Below, piece by piece: positions 23,181-34,850 of a DNA stretch of 64,000 nucleotides. The number at the start of each line of letters is the position of its first letter. Within the stretch, counting starts at the first letter, position 1. The position numbers and the translations under genes were made by a program. Source of the DNA: Hedera helix (taxonomy: Eukaryota > Streptophyta > Magnoliopsida > Apiales > Araliaceae); contig OX359286.1 of assembly GCA_947179155.2 (NCBI GenBank), forward strand, positions 11,752,024 to 11,816,023, read 5' to 3'. The notes under the pieces are model-generated. The model ran no database searches. It had not been told where the DNA came from and saw only the letters and a program-made list of their open reading frames with translations.

Positions 23181-23509
23181 TGTGACGACCCCAAATCCGG
23201 GTTCTTTAGCCTCGGGTTTGGTTCTCACTGTACAATACTTAACAACAATGAAATACATATATTGTATTCAAACTACGCGGAATAATACAAAAGGTTCCTT
23301 ATATAAAGGCTACACTTCCCAAGGTCTATTAACCTTAAATTGTAACATTACATATCTTAAGGGAAATACAAAAGATTTACAACAGTAATTACATAACCGC
23401 AATTTAAACTAGCATGTAATTACTACAACTAAGCATTCGGTTTCCCCTTGCCTTTGTTCGATTTAGAGCTTTCGGGATTGGCTGAAATATAGTCATGATA
23501 TAGCAAGAA

Positions 23510-23528
23510 TGAGCAACTAAATGGCTCA
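23510..23528 (-). other. Conserved LTR stem (TGAGC/GCTCA), C copy
   Basis: The arms TGAGC and GCTCA enclose a 9-nt loop, with flanks as in B (6297-6315). Confidence 0.55.
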
Positions 23529-24429
23529 GCAAGTTTATAAACAACAATCATACGATATATCATGATGAAGGGAAATAACTTCAAGGTTTCAACAATAGCA
23601 ATTGTGAAAGATAACAAGAATCAATGTTCAATAAAAGAAGGAATTGACTCTTTACTGCTGAGTGGTCTTTAATGACCATGAACTACTACTAAGGTAGAAC
23701 AGACATACAATGTCTGACTCCTTGTTAAAATAACGGGACACTTGAGGGGATCAGTCCTCTCATGTCCTATGTATATGCATCACATTTAGTTTTCTTGCGC
23801 GCTGTCGGGTCTCCGACAAATAAAAATCCCCTTTAACTAGGGTTGTTCTATCTCAGTCTTACTGTAAGAATCCGCACCAACCAATGGTTTGGATAAGCTT
23901 TTATAATATTCAATTAAATGAATTTAACATGCATTTGTCTAGCCGAAACAATTAGCTTAGACGTTCTTAGACAGTTTGCAAAAGCACTATGTGCGAATAC
24001 AATAATCAATAATGATGTGAAGTAATTTTTGATAATTAATTCACTCAAAGGTCTGTCAAGTAACTACGGGTGTAGAATACTTGCTCAACAATAATTGAAA
24101 TGTAAATACGGTTGAAAAATATCTGCAACAATAAATACAAGTTTAAGGGTAGAAAACTTGCCTGTCTGCACAGCTACAATAAATGTCTAGCTTTAACTAC
24201 TTGCTTTGAAAGACCTAACATTAATAAAGTCGGTCTAATAATTAGCACGGCGTATTTGCATAACTATACGCTTGATAATGAACTTATTTACCACACATAA
24301 GTACTAACACATAATTTACATTAGTCAAAGCAATATTATTAACCTTATAAACCCTTAATCATATTAGATTAATAATTTAATAAGTTAGAAAATATTTTTC
24401 TTAAGTGTTGGACACTTATTAAACCTTTA

Positions 24430-25110
24430 AACAACTTATTATAATTGTTTAATTAAATTCAATTTATTTTATTAACTCAATCTCTTTTTAATTACTATTT
24501 AATATTGATTAAATAGAAATTAATTAATTAACTCTAGTTATTATTTAAAATAATTAATAACTAATTGTACTTACTTATTATTTAATTATAATTAAATAAT
24601 AAATAATTATTAACTTAGTTTTAACCTTCTTTAATTTAATGTTAATCAACCAATAATTAACCAAGTAATTAACCTTACTTATTATTTAAGGAAATTAAAT
24701 AATAGTTTACTAATCTTAATCCTCTTTAATTATTATTTAATGTCAATTAAATAATAATTAATTATTTAATTAATTTTAATTATTATTTAAGGTTAAATAA
24801 TAATCAAATCATTCTTATTTATTATTTAAATTAAATAATAAATTATTACTCTAATAACTTAATTTCCATTAATCGTTATTTAATGCTAATTAAATAATAA
24901 TTAATTACCTAATTATCCTTATTTATTATTTAATAATATTTAAATAATAAATAATAAATTTATAAATTTTATCTCTCTTTAAGTATTATTTAATGGGCAT
25001 TAAATAATAAATGCTAATTTATCATCTTTATTTATTATTAACATTTAAAATAATAAACAAATAATAAATTTATTTAACTTAACCATGGTTTAGCTAACTA
25101 GATTAATATT
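24430..25110. repeat. AT-only palindromic tract in solo LTR C
   Basis: Repeated units of ATTATTTAA / TTAAATAAT type with variable loops, denser than random AT-rich DNA. It is the counterpart of the tracts in A (10480-11640), B (7225-7928) and E (60230-60690). Confidence 0.65.
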
Positions 25111-25309
25111 TAAAATATTTAAATATTAAACTTAATGAAAAATATCCTCCCCAATATTATTTTTGTATTATAATTATTTTTGTTATAATTTTAATTTAGT
25201 TTTTAAATATTTAAATTAATTAAATTTAACCCGAATGGCATTTCCGTAAATAAGTCGAAATCTGAACCGAGGGCAGAATGGTAATTCTGCCAAGAAAAAT
25301 ACGGAGGGG

Positions 25310-25515
25310 CATTCTGGTAATTTCACCGGAATTTTCCTTACCGCGCATGGCGCGCATTTCTGATTCTTCGTCCCAAAACGACATCGTTTTGAGAAGCCGG
25401 GAAACGGCTTCCGCGCGTACGCGCGGAGTGATTTTCCGCAGAAGCCAAACGACGTCGTTTGGCTCCGCGTTTTTTTCTGCCGAATGCCTTCCGCGTATTG
25501 CGCGGACTGTTCCTA
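25310..25515. other. GC island of perfect palindromes in solo LTR C
   Basis: Seen here: AAAACGA-CA-TCGTTTT (25375-25390); the exact 16-bp palindrome CCGCGCGTACGCGCGG (25411-25426); an exact 22-bp palindrome with half-site AGCCAAACGAC (25443-25464); and a TCCGCG / CGCGGA hairpin with loop TATTG (about 25489-25505). The ACGTCGT core resembles plant bZIP sites (ACGT core). E has an analogous island with different sequences. Confidence 0.75.
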
Positions 25516-26220
25516 TTTTTTTCCCTTTAGCAGATTGTGAACAGTGCTATTTTTGACTAAAATTATACCTTCAATAAATCTTTAACTCCTCAATAAAAAT
25601 CCAAAAAAATTACCAATCACCTTATATTAATTTATAACATGAAAAAATTAATTTTTCATAATTTAATAACATATTTTTTTATAAAAAAATTTTACATCAC
25701 ATAAACTACTATAAATCATAACTTTTTGTATATAACTCTATTTTGAGTGATTCAAACTTTGTTTTTCTCATGATTTAATGTTCTATTATATTAGAACATC
25801 AAACCTAAGTTTTATAAAAATATTTTTGGACATAAATTCCAAAACTTGTTTACACACGATTAAATACATATTTTAGCATATAAAATATACCAAAATACAA
25901 ACCAAACATATTAAACTCAAGCATGGCATAAAGATTACAACTACACATTAATAACTATATTAACATGTTTATACTAACATGATGATTTATTTAATTTAAA
26001 AACAAACTACATTTAAAATAATCATTACCTTGTTTTAATGGCTATCTTTCTTTTTCTTCCAAAATAGGTGATGAGGTTTGAAGGCATGAACCAATAACTC
26101 CTTTTTCTCTCTTAGTATTTTGCTCTCAATATTTCCTCACACTCTTAAATGCTCACACTTTGCTCTCTAGGAAATTCTCTAGCAATGAACTAACCAACCT
26201 AGAACAAGTGTGGGGTGTTT

Positions 26221-26228
26221 CTTTTATA
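26221..26228 (-). promoter_or_regulatory. TATA box of solo LTR C
   Basis: The minus strand reads GGCTATAAAAGAAAC, the closest match to a plant TATA consensus in the window, at the position equivalent to the B box. Confidence 0.5.
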
Positions 26229-26961
26229 GCCATCTACTAACACACCATTAACTCACTAATTCATCTATGTTGGTCAAATTAAAGGCTAATCAAGCTTACT
26301 ATTTGATGGATTGACATGGTGATTGACTAGTTGATTGACTAGAGTTGTTGGCCAACTTTGATCTAGTGTAAAAGAGAAGCAATCTAGCAAATCAAGCAAC
26401 ATCAAGTGGGACTAAAAAAAAAATCAGCAAAATGGTATTTTCCATGCCATTTCTCCTTTATTTTTCTAGCTTTTAATGTGTATTTATGCATATACAAATA
26501 TATCTATACATGGGTTCAATTGTTGACCAATTTTGACTTCCTATTGGGCTCCATGTTGGACTTAGGAAATTAATATATTGGGCTCATCCATTGAATTGGT
26601 TTGGGCTCAATTTAATTAACACTTTGGGCTAGCATTTAAATAACTATGCTAACTTTAATTAAAATAAGCATTGGACTTGTTTAATTAATTATATGGGCTA
26701 GTAATTAAATTAATTACATGGGCTACTAGGTTAATATCTTGGACCTAGTTTAACAACTCATTTGGGATTAAAAATATAATCCAATTAGATTTGTTTTAAT
26801 TAATTATACCCTTGCTTTAATTCTTTAATTAAATATATGCACGAACAAGTACATCTATTTTATTATCTAATGCACAATTTATTAGTACAAAAATTTTAAA
26901 TTTATTGCTAATTATATAATAATTATAATTACAATGTATAATGAAATTCGTGGTCATTACA

Positions 26962-27617
26962 ATAATATTTCTGAAAAGTTTTAAGTTTTCGAAGAATGAA
27001 CAGTTTAACGATGTAGGTCTATACCATTTGTTTCGGTTAGACCGTTTTGAAAAAGCAATGAACAAATGTTTTTAGAATCCAGATAATGGATAAAACAAAT
27101 GTTTTTAAAGTCTGAGGTGAACAACCCTGAAAAGGGATATGTTATATGGGTTGGTTAACATGGTTCAGCCCAGAAGAAAAAGTAAAAAGGGTACAATAGG
27201 CTGATCACCTAGTGTACTAAATACGGTAGTTTCTAGTCTCTGTGACTGGTAAACAGGCCGACAGCAAATTAATGGCGTGGTTGCGTCGTGACTCAAGTTC
27301 ATTGGTCTTTATTGACCCCTCGGCAAAAGCATCAATTTTGTTTTAAACGCAAAAGTTTTATGTTTTAAAGGAAAAGCTACTCTTATTTATTCATACTACT
27401 TCACAGTTGTTGAATAATTGTGAAGATTCCTGAAAGACATTCCAATATTCTGGAATGAATGTTAGAAAGGGGCAAGATGGGTAGAGATAGGAGAGAATTT
27501 AAAGGTTAGTGAAAATGTAGTTATGTTAAATGAATGGAAAGAGATGTATGTTGCAAATGAGCATGATATGAGTACACAACAAATTTCGAGGACGAAATTT
27601 TTGTAAGGAGGGGTGAA
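26962..27617 (+). mobile_element. Element D internal region, right part, with polypurine tract
   Basis: It starts with the second ATAAT copy and continues the structured domain: bulged stem GTCTA(T)ACC / GGTTAGAC (27017-27042); CCCT-GAAA-AGGG with a GNRA-type tetraloop (27125-27136); GTACAATAGG / CCTAGTGTAC around CTGATCA (27191-27217); ATTCCA-ATATTC-TGGAAT (27439-27456). It ends TTTCGAGGACGAAATTT, then AAGGAGGGGTGAA (27605-27617) as the polypurine tract. No coding sequence is seen. Confidence 0.82.
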
Positions 27618-30600
27618 TGTGACACCCCAGGATTTTACAGAAATTCTAAATAAGGATTATGGATAATTAAGTGAAGGTTATAAAACAAAACCTAGTTAAA
27701 ATGATTAAATGAGATTATTATGTGATTAAGTTGATTTAGTAAGTGATAAATTTGATGAATGTGACCTATGTGGTCGAATATAGAGAGATGAATTAAGCCA
27801 GAGAATTAGGAAAATGAGAAATTATAAAGAAAAAGAATTTTGATGGTTATGTAATGGATTTGAGCTAAATGAGTTATTGTAATACCTATAATAAGGTAAT
27901 TTGGGAAGAATTATTGTAAGACACGATATTATGTGTCAGCAGGATTATAGATTTAATACAGGTATATGTGTATATGTATATTTGATTTGATAAAGAAAGG
28001 AAAGTTAAAATTTGAGGAAATAATGGAAATAAGCAAAGAATTTGCGAAATAGGTTTTAGTTATGAATGTTAATAACAAGATTAATGAATAGGCCTGGAGA
28101 GGCGAAGTTATGAGAATGACAAGGTAAGGTAGGTATGTACGTGTAGGAAAGAAGGAACCATTGTGCTAAATTGGTATACTAATGATTAAAGGAAATAATA
28201 TAGTCAATGATTTTGGAAGGTTTTGAAGTTATAAGAAATTGATATTTGTGGATTTAAAGAAGAAAATCATTTGTTATGATGCATAGATATAGAATGTGAT
28301 ACTCCGAAAGTGCGTAGATAGGATGTAAATTGTCTGTACGTTGAGAATTAGCACATGTGCATGAAGTAAATAAGTCAATAGACGTTAAGGTCAAAAGTAG
28401 GACATTATGAGTTTAAAAAGGATAAAGGACGATAGATTTTGGTAATCCAGTTGAGGTTCGCTTCTTGAGGAAGCGGTTTATGGAAAGATGAGTACCATGA
28501 TTATTTGAGATGTCGGAAGTTGAAGTTTATTGATGATAAAAAAAAAAGGGTTTGTAAATAATTAAGAATGGAATATTAGGTAAATTGGAGATTATTGTGA
28601 ATTAATAATTATTTAATGAAATTTGTATTTAAGGTGTGACAAGTGTTATGGGACAAACCAATTATGGACTATTTAATGATAAAATAAATTTCAATTGTGA
28701 TGAAACAAGTTTGAACCAAAAAGGAGTTGAATTGATTAAGAAATGAGCATTTTATAATTTAGAAGAGTTAATTCTCTAGATTTTAAGAGAAATGACTGTG
28801 CTATCCTTGACAATTGAAAGAATGACCATGGTATCCTTGGTATGTGAATTGTTCATTATGCCCTCAATTATGGAAAGGAAATGTCACAACTACCCCTAAC
28901 CATGCAAGGGTTATACTTAACTAGTGTATAGTTAAGTGTTGGAGATTTACATGTAATATATATATATTTATATGTTATAAGCAATAAGTTGGCTAATCCT
29001 TATTTCATTTTCATCACCCGAAAGTTGCTAGCAAGAGAGAAAGAGAGAAAGAAGAAAGGAAAGCGAGGGTTCCATTGAAAACCATGAAAGATTGCTGGAA
29101 AAGGTTATCAAGAAGAGCAAAGTAGCCATTAAAGTGAAGGATATAGCTTTAACAAGCCTTTTAGCAAGATAAGGAAGAGCTCAAAGAAGGTATAGCCATG
29201 TTTTTGCAATAGAACTTGATGTTTAAGTATTTCAAATTCAAGGATTAGAGTAGCCATGCATGTAGTTTTATGTATATGTGTTGATTATGTGAGAATAAGT
29301 GTCAAAGGTATGTTTCAAGTGAAACCCTTAGGGTTAAAGATAAAGAACAAAGGTGATATGTTATGCTTGTCTATACTCAAAGCAATAAAGTATGATTTAA
29401 GGCATGATCATGTGTTATATGTTGTTAAATTTGATGAACACCTAGTTTCAAGTATTGATTAAGTTGATTACCTAAGAAATTTCATGTTATATGGTATATA
29501 AGAGGCCTTGATGATGAAGAAGCATGTTTTGGTTAAGGAAAGTGTGATATTAAGCTATAATTGTTGGGTGATCATATGTTATATATTGAAAGATTCGATA
29601 AAAACCTAGATAGAAAGGCTGACTATGTTTGATGAGAGCTAAATTTGTGCTAGAGGGCGAGTTAGAATCATAAATGGTTTAAAAATATATTTTTGTAAAG
29701 GAACGTTGAATACTAGACTATACTTTGTGTATAGATAACGTAGTAATCTGTAAAGTGCATTAGAATGTGCAGTTAGAAATTATATAGACGTATATAAATG
29801 TTAAAGGTGTATGTGAATGCCTATGAAGTGTGTTGAGTTAGAAATGTCAAGTTGGGTTTAAATGATGGAATAAAAAGTTTTAAAAAAATTTGATAAAATG
29901 CCATCAAAGGGTGATTTTTGGCAATTTTGAGAAATTAAAGATCAAATGGAGTCAAATGACTCATGGTTATGATAATACACGTGTCTAGGTTATTTTGGAA
30001 TTCAACGGATTTGAATTTGAGCGAAATGGCGATTCGAACGATCGAAATCGATCGTTTCGAATCGAAATGGATTTTAATGGACAAAAGTCGCCTCGTGCGA
30101 AATTTTATGGTTTTGAAAGTTTGGACATGTCACATATAGGTTATGTGAGCTATGTCAAGTGTTGAAACGAAATTTGGAAGCAAATGGCCAAAAATAACCA
30201 AGTTGCAAAAGTTGAGTTTTGAAAATTCTGAAAAATTTTTGAAGTATAGAAACATGTTGAACAGCCCTCCTAGGGGCTATTGTATCTCTATTTTTGAGAA
30301 GCCAAATATGGCAAGTAGTATTTTTATAAAATACTAGGTAGTGAGGTCTATATGTGGTCCAAATTTCAGCTCAATCGGAGTTAAGATGAAGAAATTAAAA
30401 ATCGGCAAAAGTAGTGCAAAAATCAGATTTCCAGATTTTGAACATGGCGCCCCCACGCCATGTTTTGTACTAAAAGTGGCGCCCCGGCGCCATGTTACTG
30501 TTCATCGACCGAGAAGATTTCGCGGCCAACGAGCCCTGGCGGCGCCGGGGCGGAGTTACTGTTCATTTGAAATTTTTTTAAGCTTCCAAAAAGCTATATT

Positions 30601-31900
30601 TTGATATGGAATGATAGAAATGAGTTATATAAACCCTAAAAGTAATAATAATGGTTAAATTAAAGGGTGTTAAGTTATAATGAAATGACAAATGGCATAA
30701 TATAACATGCCTAAAGCTAAGTCAAAACATGTTATAAGTTATGAAAAAGGTCGGAAGCAAGTTAGGGTGTATTATAAACCTACATAAGGTGTAATACATC
30801 AAATGTGAAATGGTTAAAGACGGATGATCATGTATTTATGGAATTAGTTTGATAAGTTATACAAGTTTATGATCTTATACTGACATATAAGCTATATGTT
30901 GACAGACAGAGTTCAAAATGAGCAAGCCGATAAGACGGATAACGAAGGATGATTGAGGAAGTACAGGTTAAGTAAAACAAAGGCGTACAGGCAAGTTTCT
31001 CAGACTTAAAAGTACTAATTGAATTACGTGAACTATGTGATAGTTGAAATGGGCACTCCGTGCCACAACGTGAACTAACTATTAAATGCAATACGTGATA
31101 TTTGGACATACATGGTAAAGTAAGTGAAGCATGACGCATATTATAAACTGCGAGCATGAAATGTGTTATCTGATTGACTTGCTGAGCTTTATGCTCATTC
31201 TTGCTATAACTAACGTTTCAGGTAAAATACAAGAAGGCCGGAGGTTCCGGTGCAGCTAAGGTAAAAGGAAAGTTGAATGCATAGATGAACGTGAGGAATT
31301 TAATATATATGAAATGTGTATATGATTGTAAATCCATAAAGGTTGAATTGTATGTATGTATGTAGGTATGTATAATCCAGCGAGAAGACGCAAATGATAT
31401 AGTAGATGTATTATTTATTTGTTGAGTTTTAAATGAAATAAACTCATATGTATGGATAGATATGTGGATGCAGAATGTATATTTGGATAGACAGAATGAA
31501 TGAATGTATGAAAGCACGTATACGTGCACAGGAGCAGGTACAGAACATGTACACAATTAGGGCCATGTATAGATAGTTCATGGCGAATTTTTATTTGCAA
31601 GTTATACTAAATCATAAAATTATATATGATTATAATAGGTCACAAATAATTGATGTTTGACCTAAGTTTAATGGAGGGTAAGTAAACATTACGATCCTGA
31701 GACAGGTTTAAGGAATGTAAGTTATTAAATAAGTTAAAAAAAAAAAAATGGACCGAAATTATGGTCAACCAAATGGTTTTAAAGAATAAAAGTTTAAGTT
31801 TAACGCACGAGATCCCTGTTATTATGGTTTTAAAGTTAAATAATATAATATCCAGAGATAATCGGATAATTAAATATGGTCGGGATTTCGGGTTGTTACA
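27618..31900 (+). mobile_element. Element D 3' LTR
   Basis: 4283 bp from TGTGACACCCCAGG to GGGTTGTTACA, uninterrupted. It is the intact reference for the broken 5' LTR, and the same stretch shows the empty target site of solo LTR B at about 31512-31525. The GC island is at about 30444-30554, the conserved stem at 31183-31197 and an A-run at about 31737-31748. The frames 29256-29462, 30152-30337, 30341-30604 and several antisense ones simply repeat those of the 5' LTR. Confidence 0.93.
31183..31197 (+). other. Conserved LTR stem (TGAGC/GCTCA), D 3' LTR copy
   Basis: TGAGC, loop TTTAT, GCTCA, as at 5635-5649. Confidence 0.6.
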
Positions 31901-31905
31901 GAAAC
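31901..31905. repeat. Target-site duplication of element D, right copy (GAAAC)
   Basis: GAAAC directly after the CA end of the D 3' LTR, matching 2066-2070. Confidence 0.93.
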
Positions 31906-33300
31906 ATTTAAAAATCATCGTTTGATCCTATAATTCCAAATAATTCATTTAGGTCGTCGGTTTACATTTTAAAACGTTCGGATTAGTCATTTATCGCCTT
32001 ATGCACCATTTAGCTCCCAAATCGATTCTAACACGTATATTTACTTATAACTTACATGTTTGGCCTCATTTAACACAAAATCAACCAAAATGGCCAAGTA
32101 TCATAACTTAATTGCATTTCTACCAATTTTTCATAATTTCCTCATAAACCAACTTTGATTCTTTACACACCATGCACATATATGTTAACACATATCCATT
32201 TAGTCACTTAGTATGCACGTATATCTTCCACATGCACCTTCCAAAACACTTTACAGATTATAATTCCATTTAGGCAAAAAGTATAGCCTAGTATTCAATT
32301 CTCTTTCCTAAAACATAGCTTTTACACCCTATAGGCTTCTTTGGTACTCTCTAACACATGATCATGCATATGTTACACATCTTCATCTTCTCAAACTAGG
32401 TTTCTATCATGTTTAACAACATATAGCACACAATCATGCTTTGAATCATAACTTTTAACTTGAATAATCATATGAATAGTGCACCACCTTTGGTTTCATC
32501 ACATATAAGCTTAGGGTTACATGATCAACTAGTCAAGTAGCACATAACTTGCATGAATCACATCTTTAATCATATCTATATGCATGGCTTCACATATACT
32601 AACATATAAACACTTAAACATCCATTGTATGGCTTGAAAATCATTTATACCTTCTATGTGCCACTTTCCTTCTTGAAATAAAGCTAACCAAAGCTTGATA
32701 CTCCACTTTGAATGACTAATTCCTTCCCTCTTTGATCAATTCTCCTTGAGTTCCTTGAGCTTCCTTGTAGAACCCTAGCTTTACTCCTCTATTTTCTTCC
32801 TCTCTTTGCTTCTCTCGAAAGTTCTTGCTGATAAGTCTTAAAATGAATGAACTAACATGCTTGCAATTGCTATACTTACATGCTTATATAATTCTCCAAC
32901 AATAAACCAAACATTGGTTAACTAACCATGCATGGTTAAGGCTTTCTAAGTCATTTACCATGATAAATCAAGGGTATTATGGACTTTAGACCAACTTAGG
33001 ATGCAAATGTTATTTTCCAAATTGACGAGGGTAGCCAGGTCATTATTCATCATCTCTAGGAAATTTAATTTCCCTTAAATTCATAATGGTTCAAATTTAC
33101 CCCCCATAATTCCATAAGTTGTTCAATTCAATCCAATTCAATTCCATTTTAATCCAAACTTGTTTCTTTAGTCTTGAAATTAATTCCATCATACAATATA
33201 ACACCCATGGCTTGTCCCAAAATGATTGTCACACCTCCAAAATATTTAATTTCCATTAATAACTTATAATTTACAATATTGCAAAAATGCAAATCCTTAC
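31906..33300 (-). mobile_element. Element F LTR, continuation right of element D, truncated by the satellite
   Basis: It continues the minus-strand LTR interrupted at 2070. Landmarks align with D's LTR in reverse: 'ctttacagatta...gtatagcctagtat' (about 32249-32300) matches D about 4160-4210, and 'TTGTCCCAAAATGATTGTCACACC' (about 33213-33236) matches D about 3088-3110. The alignment stops near 33300, equivalent to about 3.0 kb on the D coordinates, so the first 0.95 kb of the F LTR is missing. A cTTATATA box on the minus strand (32882-32890) and TC-rich DNA at 32730-32830 suggest the promoter and leader. No gene is present. Confidence 0.78.
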
Positions 33301-34807
33301 AATGACACTAAATCATCTATTTGTATACCAATTTAAAGGAAATAATGAAACAACTAGAAGTTTTCTTTTACCGAGGACTTGTATTAGTTGTACGTAAGGT
33401 TTTGAATGCGAGAGTGATAGGATTGCACCTTTTAATGCTAAACAAAGTTGAACGAAGTAATATGACACTAAATCATCTTTTTCTTTACCAATTTGTAGGA
33501 AATAATGAAACAACTAGAAGTTTTCTTTAACCGAGGACTTGTGTTAGTTGTACGTACAGTTTTGAATGTGAGAGTGATAGGATTCCACCTTCTGATGCTA
33601 AACAAAGGTGAACGAAGTAATATGACACTAAATCATCTATTTCTTTACCAATTTGAAGGAAATAATGCAACAACTAGAAGTTTTCTTTAACCGAGGACTT
33701 GTGATAGTTGTACGTACGGTTTTGAATGCGAGAGTGATAGGATTGCACCTTTTGATGCTAAATAAAGGTGAACGAAGTAATATGGCACTAAATCATCTAT
33801 TTGTTTACCAATTTGAAGGAAATAATGAAATAACTTGAAGTTTTCTTTAACCGAGGACTTGAGTTAGTTGTACGTACAGTTTTGAATGCGAGAGTGATAG
33901 GATTCGACCTTCTGATGCTAAACAAAGATGAACGAAGTAATATGACCCTAAATCATCTATTTGTTTACCAATTTCAACGAAATAATGAAACAACTAGAAG
34001 TTTTCTTTAATCGAGGACTTGTGTTAGTTGTACGTACAGTTTTGAATGCGAGAGTGATAGGATTGCACCTTTTAATACTAAACAAAGTTGAACGAAGTAA
34101 TATGACACTAAATCATCTATTTGTTTACCAATTTGAAGGAAATATTGACACAACTCGAAGTTTTCTTTAACCGAGGACATGTGTTAGTTGACCGTACGGT
34201 TTTGAATGTGAAATTGATAGGATTGAACCTTTTGATGCCAAACAAAGTTGAACAAAGTAATATCACACTAAATCATCTATTTGTATACCAATTTAAAGGA
34301 AATAATGAAACAACTAGAAGTTTTCTTTAACGGATGACTTGTGTTAGTTGTACATACGGTTTTCAATGCGAGAGTGATAGGATTGCACCTTTTGATGCTA
34401 AACAAAGGTGAACGAAATAATATTACACTAAATCATCAATTTGTTTAACAATTTGAAGGAAATAATGAAACAATTAGAAGTTTCTTTAACCGAGGACTTG
34501 TGTTAGTTGTACGTACGGTTTTGAATGCGAGAGTGACAGGATTGCACCATTTAATGCTAAACAAAGTTGAACGAAGTAATACGACACTAAATCATCTATT
34601 TCTTTACTAATTTCAAGGAAATAATGAAACAACTAGAAGTTTTCTTTAACCGAGGACTTGTGTTAGTTGTACGTACGGTTTTGAATGCGAGAGTGATAGG
34701 ATTGCGGGTTTTGATGCTAAACAAAGGTGAACGAAGTAATATGACACTAAATCGTCTATTTGTTTACCAATTTGAAGGAAATAATGAGACAACTAGAAGT
34801 TTTCTTT

Positions 34808-34850
34808 AATCGAGGACTTGTAATATGACAGGATTGCACCTTTTGATGCT
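34808..34850. repeat. Shortened satellite monomer (28-bp net deletion with 8-bp filler)
   Basis: Between GAGGACTTGT and AGGATTGCACC a normal monomer has 36 bases; this one has only AATATGAC. The filler matches the TAATATGAC word found elsewhere in the monomer, as expected for template switching during break repair. Confidence 0.7.

Larger units (their letters stand above)
23181..26961 (-). mobile_element. Solo LTR C (3.78 kb)
   Basis: On the minus strand it runs from TGTAATGACCACGAATTTC (26961) to GGGGTCGTCACA (23181), flanked by ATAAT duplications, with no internal region. The terminal parts are very like B (23181-24150 and about 26050-26961), but the middle differs. C's middle has an AT palindromic tract (about 24430-25110) and a GC island of perfect palindromes (25310-25515), which instead match the LTR of E. 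A TATAAAAG box lies on the minus strand at 26221-26228. The frames 23152-23388, 24112-24300, 25278-25556 and antisense 23429-23617 and 26829-27065 are chance. Confidence 0.9.
2071..31900 (+). mobile_element. Element D: non-autonomous long-LTR retrotransposon with nested insertions
   Basis: A complete element bounded by TGTGACACCCC...GGTTGTTACA LTRs and the GAAAC duplication. Removing the nested insertions (solo LTR B with element A inside the 5' LTR, and solo LTR C in the internal region) leaves two LTRs of 4283 bp each and an internal region of about 1.9 kb. The internal region has a PBS and a polypurine tract but no gag, protease, reverse transcriptase or integrase, so transposition would have depended on another element's proteins. 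The two LTRs show about 30 scattered differences by eye (under 1%), so D is older than A. The architecture matches the LARD class of plant elements. Confidence 0.9.

Noticed and set aside
25278..25556. 92-codon frame in solo LTR C, and similar frames at 59745-60054 in E
   Set aside because: They lie in GC palindromic islands with few stops; the translations of C and E do not correspond.
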